Shown here one piece after another: positions 4,429 through 6,154 of a DNA stretch of 6,154 nt. The notes beneath the pieces are model-generated. The model saw only the letters and a list, made by a program, of their open reading frames with translations, had not been told where the DNA came from and did not search any database. How positions within the stretch are numbered: position 1 is the stretch's first letter; each line of letters starts with the position of its first letter. Both the position numbers and the translations under genes were made by a program. Source of the stretch: Myxococcales bacterium (lineage in GTDB: Bacteria > Myxococcota > Myxococcia > Myxococcales > Anaeromyxobacteraceae); assembly GCA_021779335.1 (NCBI GenBank), contig JAJYAW010000185.1, positions 1 through 6,154 of the forward strand, written 5' to 3'.

Positions 4429-5628
4429 ATGCGGACCTTCTCCGACGAGGCCAGGCTCCTGCTGGCCGCCGTCGCCCTCTCGCTGGCGGCCGGCGGGATC
4501 GGGGCCGCGCTCGTGCTGCGCCACTTCGAGGAGGGGGTGGAGGCGCTGGGGACGCACCTCCTGCAGGGCGCCGCCGAGGGCTTCGCCCTGCAGCAGCGCG
4601 CCGAGACGGAGAAGCTCTCCTCGACCCTGGACGCGCTCCTGGCCTCGGCCGAGCTCCGCCAGGCCTTCCAGGCGGGCGACCGGGAGCGGCTGCAGCGGCT
4701 GGCGGCCCCCGTCCTCGAGACCCTGCGGGCGCGGAGCCACATCACCCACTGGTACTTCCACACGGCCGGCCCCTCGCCCCAGGTCTTCCTGCGGGTGCAC
4801 CGGCCCGACCTGCACGGCGACCGCGTGAGGCGGGCCACCATGCGCCGGGCCGTCGAGAGCGGCGACGTGGGCGCCGGCCTGGAGCTGGGGCGGACCGCCT
4901 TCGCCCTGCGGGTGGTGCGCCCCTGGGTGGCCGACGGGAAGGTCATCGGCTACATGGAGCTGGCCGAGGAGATCGACCACTTCCTCACCGCCATGAAGGG
5001 ACGGACCGGGGACGAGTACGGCCTGCTGGTGGGGAAGAAGTACCTGGACCCGGCCGGCTGGGCGGCCGCGGTCCGGCCCAGCGCCGCCTCCTGGGACGCC
5101 GCCGACGACGCCCTGGTGGTGGACGCCACCAGCGGCGCCGACGGGATCCTGGGGTGGCGCGGCGACGTGGAGCGGCTGCCGTCCGGCGGCCTGGCGCTCG
5201 GCGAGGTGGAGCGCGGCGACCGGGTCTTCATCCGCGGCGTCTTCCCGGTGGCCGACGCGACCGGGCGGCGGGTGGGCGCCCTCTTCGTGCTGCACGACTT
5301 CACGGCCCACCACCAGGCGGCGCGCCAGGGGCGCGGCCACGCCCTGGCGGTCATCATGCTGGCCGCCCTCGCGGCGGGCGGCGGCGTGGCCCTCCTCTTC
5401 CACCGGCTGGTCTTCCAGCGCCTGGCCCGGCTGCGCGCCCGCCTGGAGCGGCGCGCCGCGGGGCTCGCCCCGGCCGGCCGGCCCGGCCCGCTGGCGAGCG
5501 CCGACGACCTGGGGCGGCTCGAGCTGCTCTACGAGCGGGTCCTGAGGGACCACGGGGAGACCACCGGCGAGACCTCGCTGCGGCCCACCCCGGCCGGCCC
5601 CGCCGCCCCGCCGCCAGGCGGTGGGTAG
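4429..5628 (+). CDS. Membrane sensor with dCache_3-type periplasmic domain and HAMP-like stub, no output domain
   Basis: This is a 399-residue inner-membrane protein that presumably senses a periplasmic ligand. Transmembrane helix 1 is at about residues 8-30. A periplasmic domain of about 270 residues follows. Its signature HITHWYFHTAGPSPQVFLRV (104-123), then HRPDLHGDRVRRA and later VVRPWVADGKVIGYMELAEE, matches the dCache_3 (double Cache) domain seen in sensor kinases and chemoreceptors. Helix 2 is at about 304-326. The cytoplasmic part is only about 70 residues: an arginine-rich HAMP-like helix (LARLRARLERRAAG), a DDLGRLELLYERVL segment resembling the second HAMP helix with its D(D/E)xG turn, and a proline/glycine-rich tail. 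No histidine kinase, GGDEF, EAL or methyl-accepting domain follows before the TAG. The ATG at 4429 is preferred over the upstream GTG at 4411 because the promoter -10 overlaps the latter. It may signal through a partner protein encoded elsewhere or be a truncated receptor. Confidence 0.85.
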   Translation: MRTFSDEARLLLAAVALSLAAGGIGAALVLRHFEEGVEALGTHLLQGAAEGFALQQRAETEKLSSTLDALLASAELRQAFQAGDRERLQRLAAPVLETLRARSHITHWYFHTAGPSPQVFLRVHRPDLHGDRVRRATMRRAVESGDVGAGLELGRTAFALRVVRPWVADGKVIGYMELAEEIDHFLTAMKGRTGDEYGLLVGKKYLDPAGWAAAVRPSAASWDAADDALVVDATSGADGILGWRGDVERLPSGGLALGEVERGDRVFIRGVFPVADATGRRVGALFVLHDFTAHHQAARQGRGHALAVIMLAALAAGGGVALLFHRLVFQRLARLRARLERRAAGLAPAGRPGPLASADDLGRLELLYERVLRDHGETTGETSLRPTPAGPAAPPPGGG

Positions 5629-5631
5629 GAG

Positions 5632-6154
5632 GTGCCGCGCCGCCCCCGCCACCCGCTCGTCTCGCTGGAGCGGGCCAGCGTCGCCCTGGGCGGCCGCGCC
5701 GTGCTGCGGGAGTTGACGCTGGCGCTCCGCCCCGGCGCGCGGCTCGGCCTGCTGGGCGCCAACGGCTCGGGGAAGTCCACCCTGCTGCGCGTCCTGCGCG
5801 GCGACCAGTGGCTCGATCCGCGGGCGCCCGGCCGGCGCACCTTCGCCCTGGGCGGCGCGCCGACGGAGAGCCCCATCGGCGCGCGGGCGCGGCTGGCCCT
5901 CTGCGCCCCGGAGGAGCAGGACGCCTACGCCCGGCGCGAGCTCGACCTGCCGGTGGAGGCGGTCATCCGCTCCGGCCTGGACGCCGCGCTCTACCCGGTG
6001 GAGGGGCCCACGCCGGCCCGCGCCGCCAGGGTCCGGGCGGCCGCCGAGGCCATGGGCGTCACCGGCCTCCTGCGGCGCGGCTTCCTCGGCCTCTCCCGCG
6101 GCGAGGCGCGCAAGGTGCTGGTGGCCCGCGCGCTCGCCCCGCGCCCGGCCGCCC
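5632..6154 (+). CDS. ABC-type ATPase, ModF/PhrA-like, N-terminal part (cut by window edge)
   Basis: At least 174 residues of a cytoplasmic ATP-binding cassette protein are present. A core strand (LVSLERASVALGGRAVL, 9-25) leads to the Walker A motif GANGSGKST at 42-50. The Q-loop region is CAPEEQDAYARRELDL (91-106), and the ABC signature is LSRGEARKVLVARALA at 154-169. The LS.GE.RK form and the insert between Walker A and the signature recall ModF-like tandem ATPases rather than a transporter ATPase with PQ-type Q-loop, but the Walker B, H-loop and any second cassette lie past the right edge. The start is uncertain. GTG at 5632 is the only usual start codon available after the in-frame TAG at 5626, yet the AGGAGG at 5627-5632 overlaps it instead of preceding it. 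Two codons separate it from the stop of the sensor gene, in the same frame, so the pair is probably one operon with translational coupling. Confidence 0.85.
   Translation, partial: MPRRPRHPLVSLERASVALGGRAVLRELTLALRPGARLGLLGANGSGKSTLLRVLRGDQWLDPRAPGRRTFALGGAPTESPIGARARLALCAPEEQDAYARRELDLPVEAVIRSGLDAALYPVEGPTPARAARVRAAAEAMGVTGLLRRGFLGLSRGEARKVLVARALAPRPAA

Noticed and set aside
3708..4946. Upstream extension of the peptidase frame toward 4946
   Set aside because: The extension crosses the divergent intergenic region and is antisense to two plus-strand genes. The signal peptide and ribosome binding site place the true start at 3707.
4414..5652. A 412-codon minus-strand open frame opposite the sensor gene
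   Set aside because: It is Gly/Ala/Arg/Pro-rich without recognisable domains, while the plus strand has clear membrane helices and a dCache_3-like domain.
5529..5876. A minus-strand open frame opposite the start of the ABC ATPase
   Set aside because: It runs antisense to the Walker A region of a clear ABC protein and shows no motif of its own.

Overview
The window is about three-quarters G+C, and its coding frames end almost every codon in G or C. The gene families fit a soil or sediment deltaproteobacterium of the Myxococcota, and Anaeromyxobacter is my best guess. That placement is inference from composition, a leaderless -10 arrangement and gene types; no rRNA or other marker is present.

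Layout, left to right. Three genes are on the minus strand. The first is the N-terminal part of an RluA-family pseudouridine synthase, cut by the left window edge. The second encodes a 110-residue, very hydrophobic, glycine-zipper-like membrane protein (409 region to 739). The third encodes a large secreted M16 zinc metallopeptidase (936-3707, 923 residues). The gap between the peptidase and the small membrane protein holds a GC hairpin just past the peptidase stop, a perfect 18-bp palindrome with a GAAA centre, and a sigma-54-like -24/-12 element placed correctly for the small membrane gene.

From 3708 onward the genes read on the plus strand. A weak candidate is a 57-residue lipoprotein-like ORF with a strong ribosome binding site (3870-4043). 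Next is a 68-residue protein resembling YjfB-type putative motility proteins (4134-4340), with a second sigma-54-like element upstream. A 399-residue membrane sensor with a dCache_3-type periplasmic domain and only a HAMP-like stub inside the cell follows (4429-5628), apparently from a leaderless promoter. Three nucleotides after its stop codon a ModF/PhrA-like ABC ATPase begins (5632 onward) and is cut by the right edge.

The genes do not form one obvious pathway. The two divergent blocks meet in the 3708-3869 region, where a weak promoter for the peptidase can be proposed. The sensor and ABC ATPase are tightly spaced and in the same reading frame, so they are probably co-transcribed. The most interesting threads are the two sigma-54-like promoters in front of two small uncharacterised proteins, the palindrome at an enhancer-like distance from one of them, and the sensor that lacks any recognisable output domain. 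I see no mobile element, CRISPR array, tRNA or rRNA.
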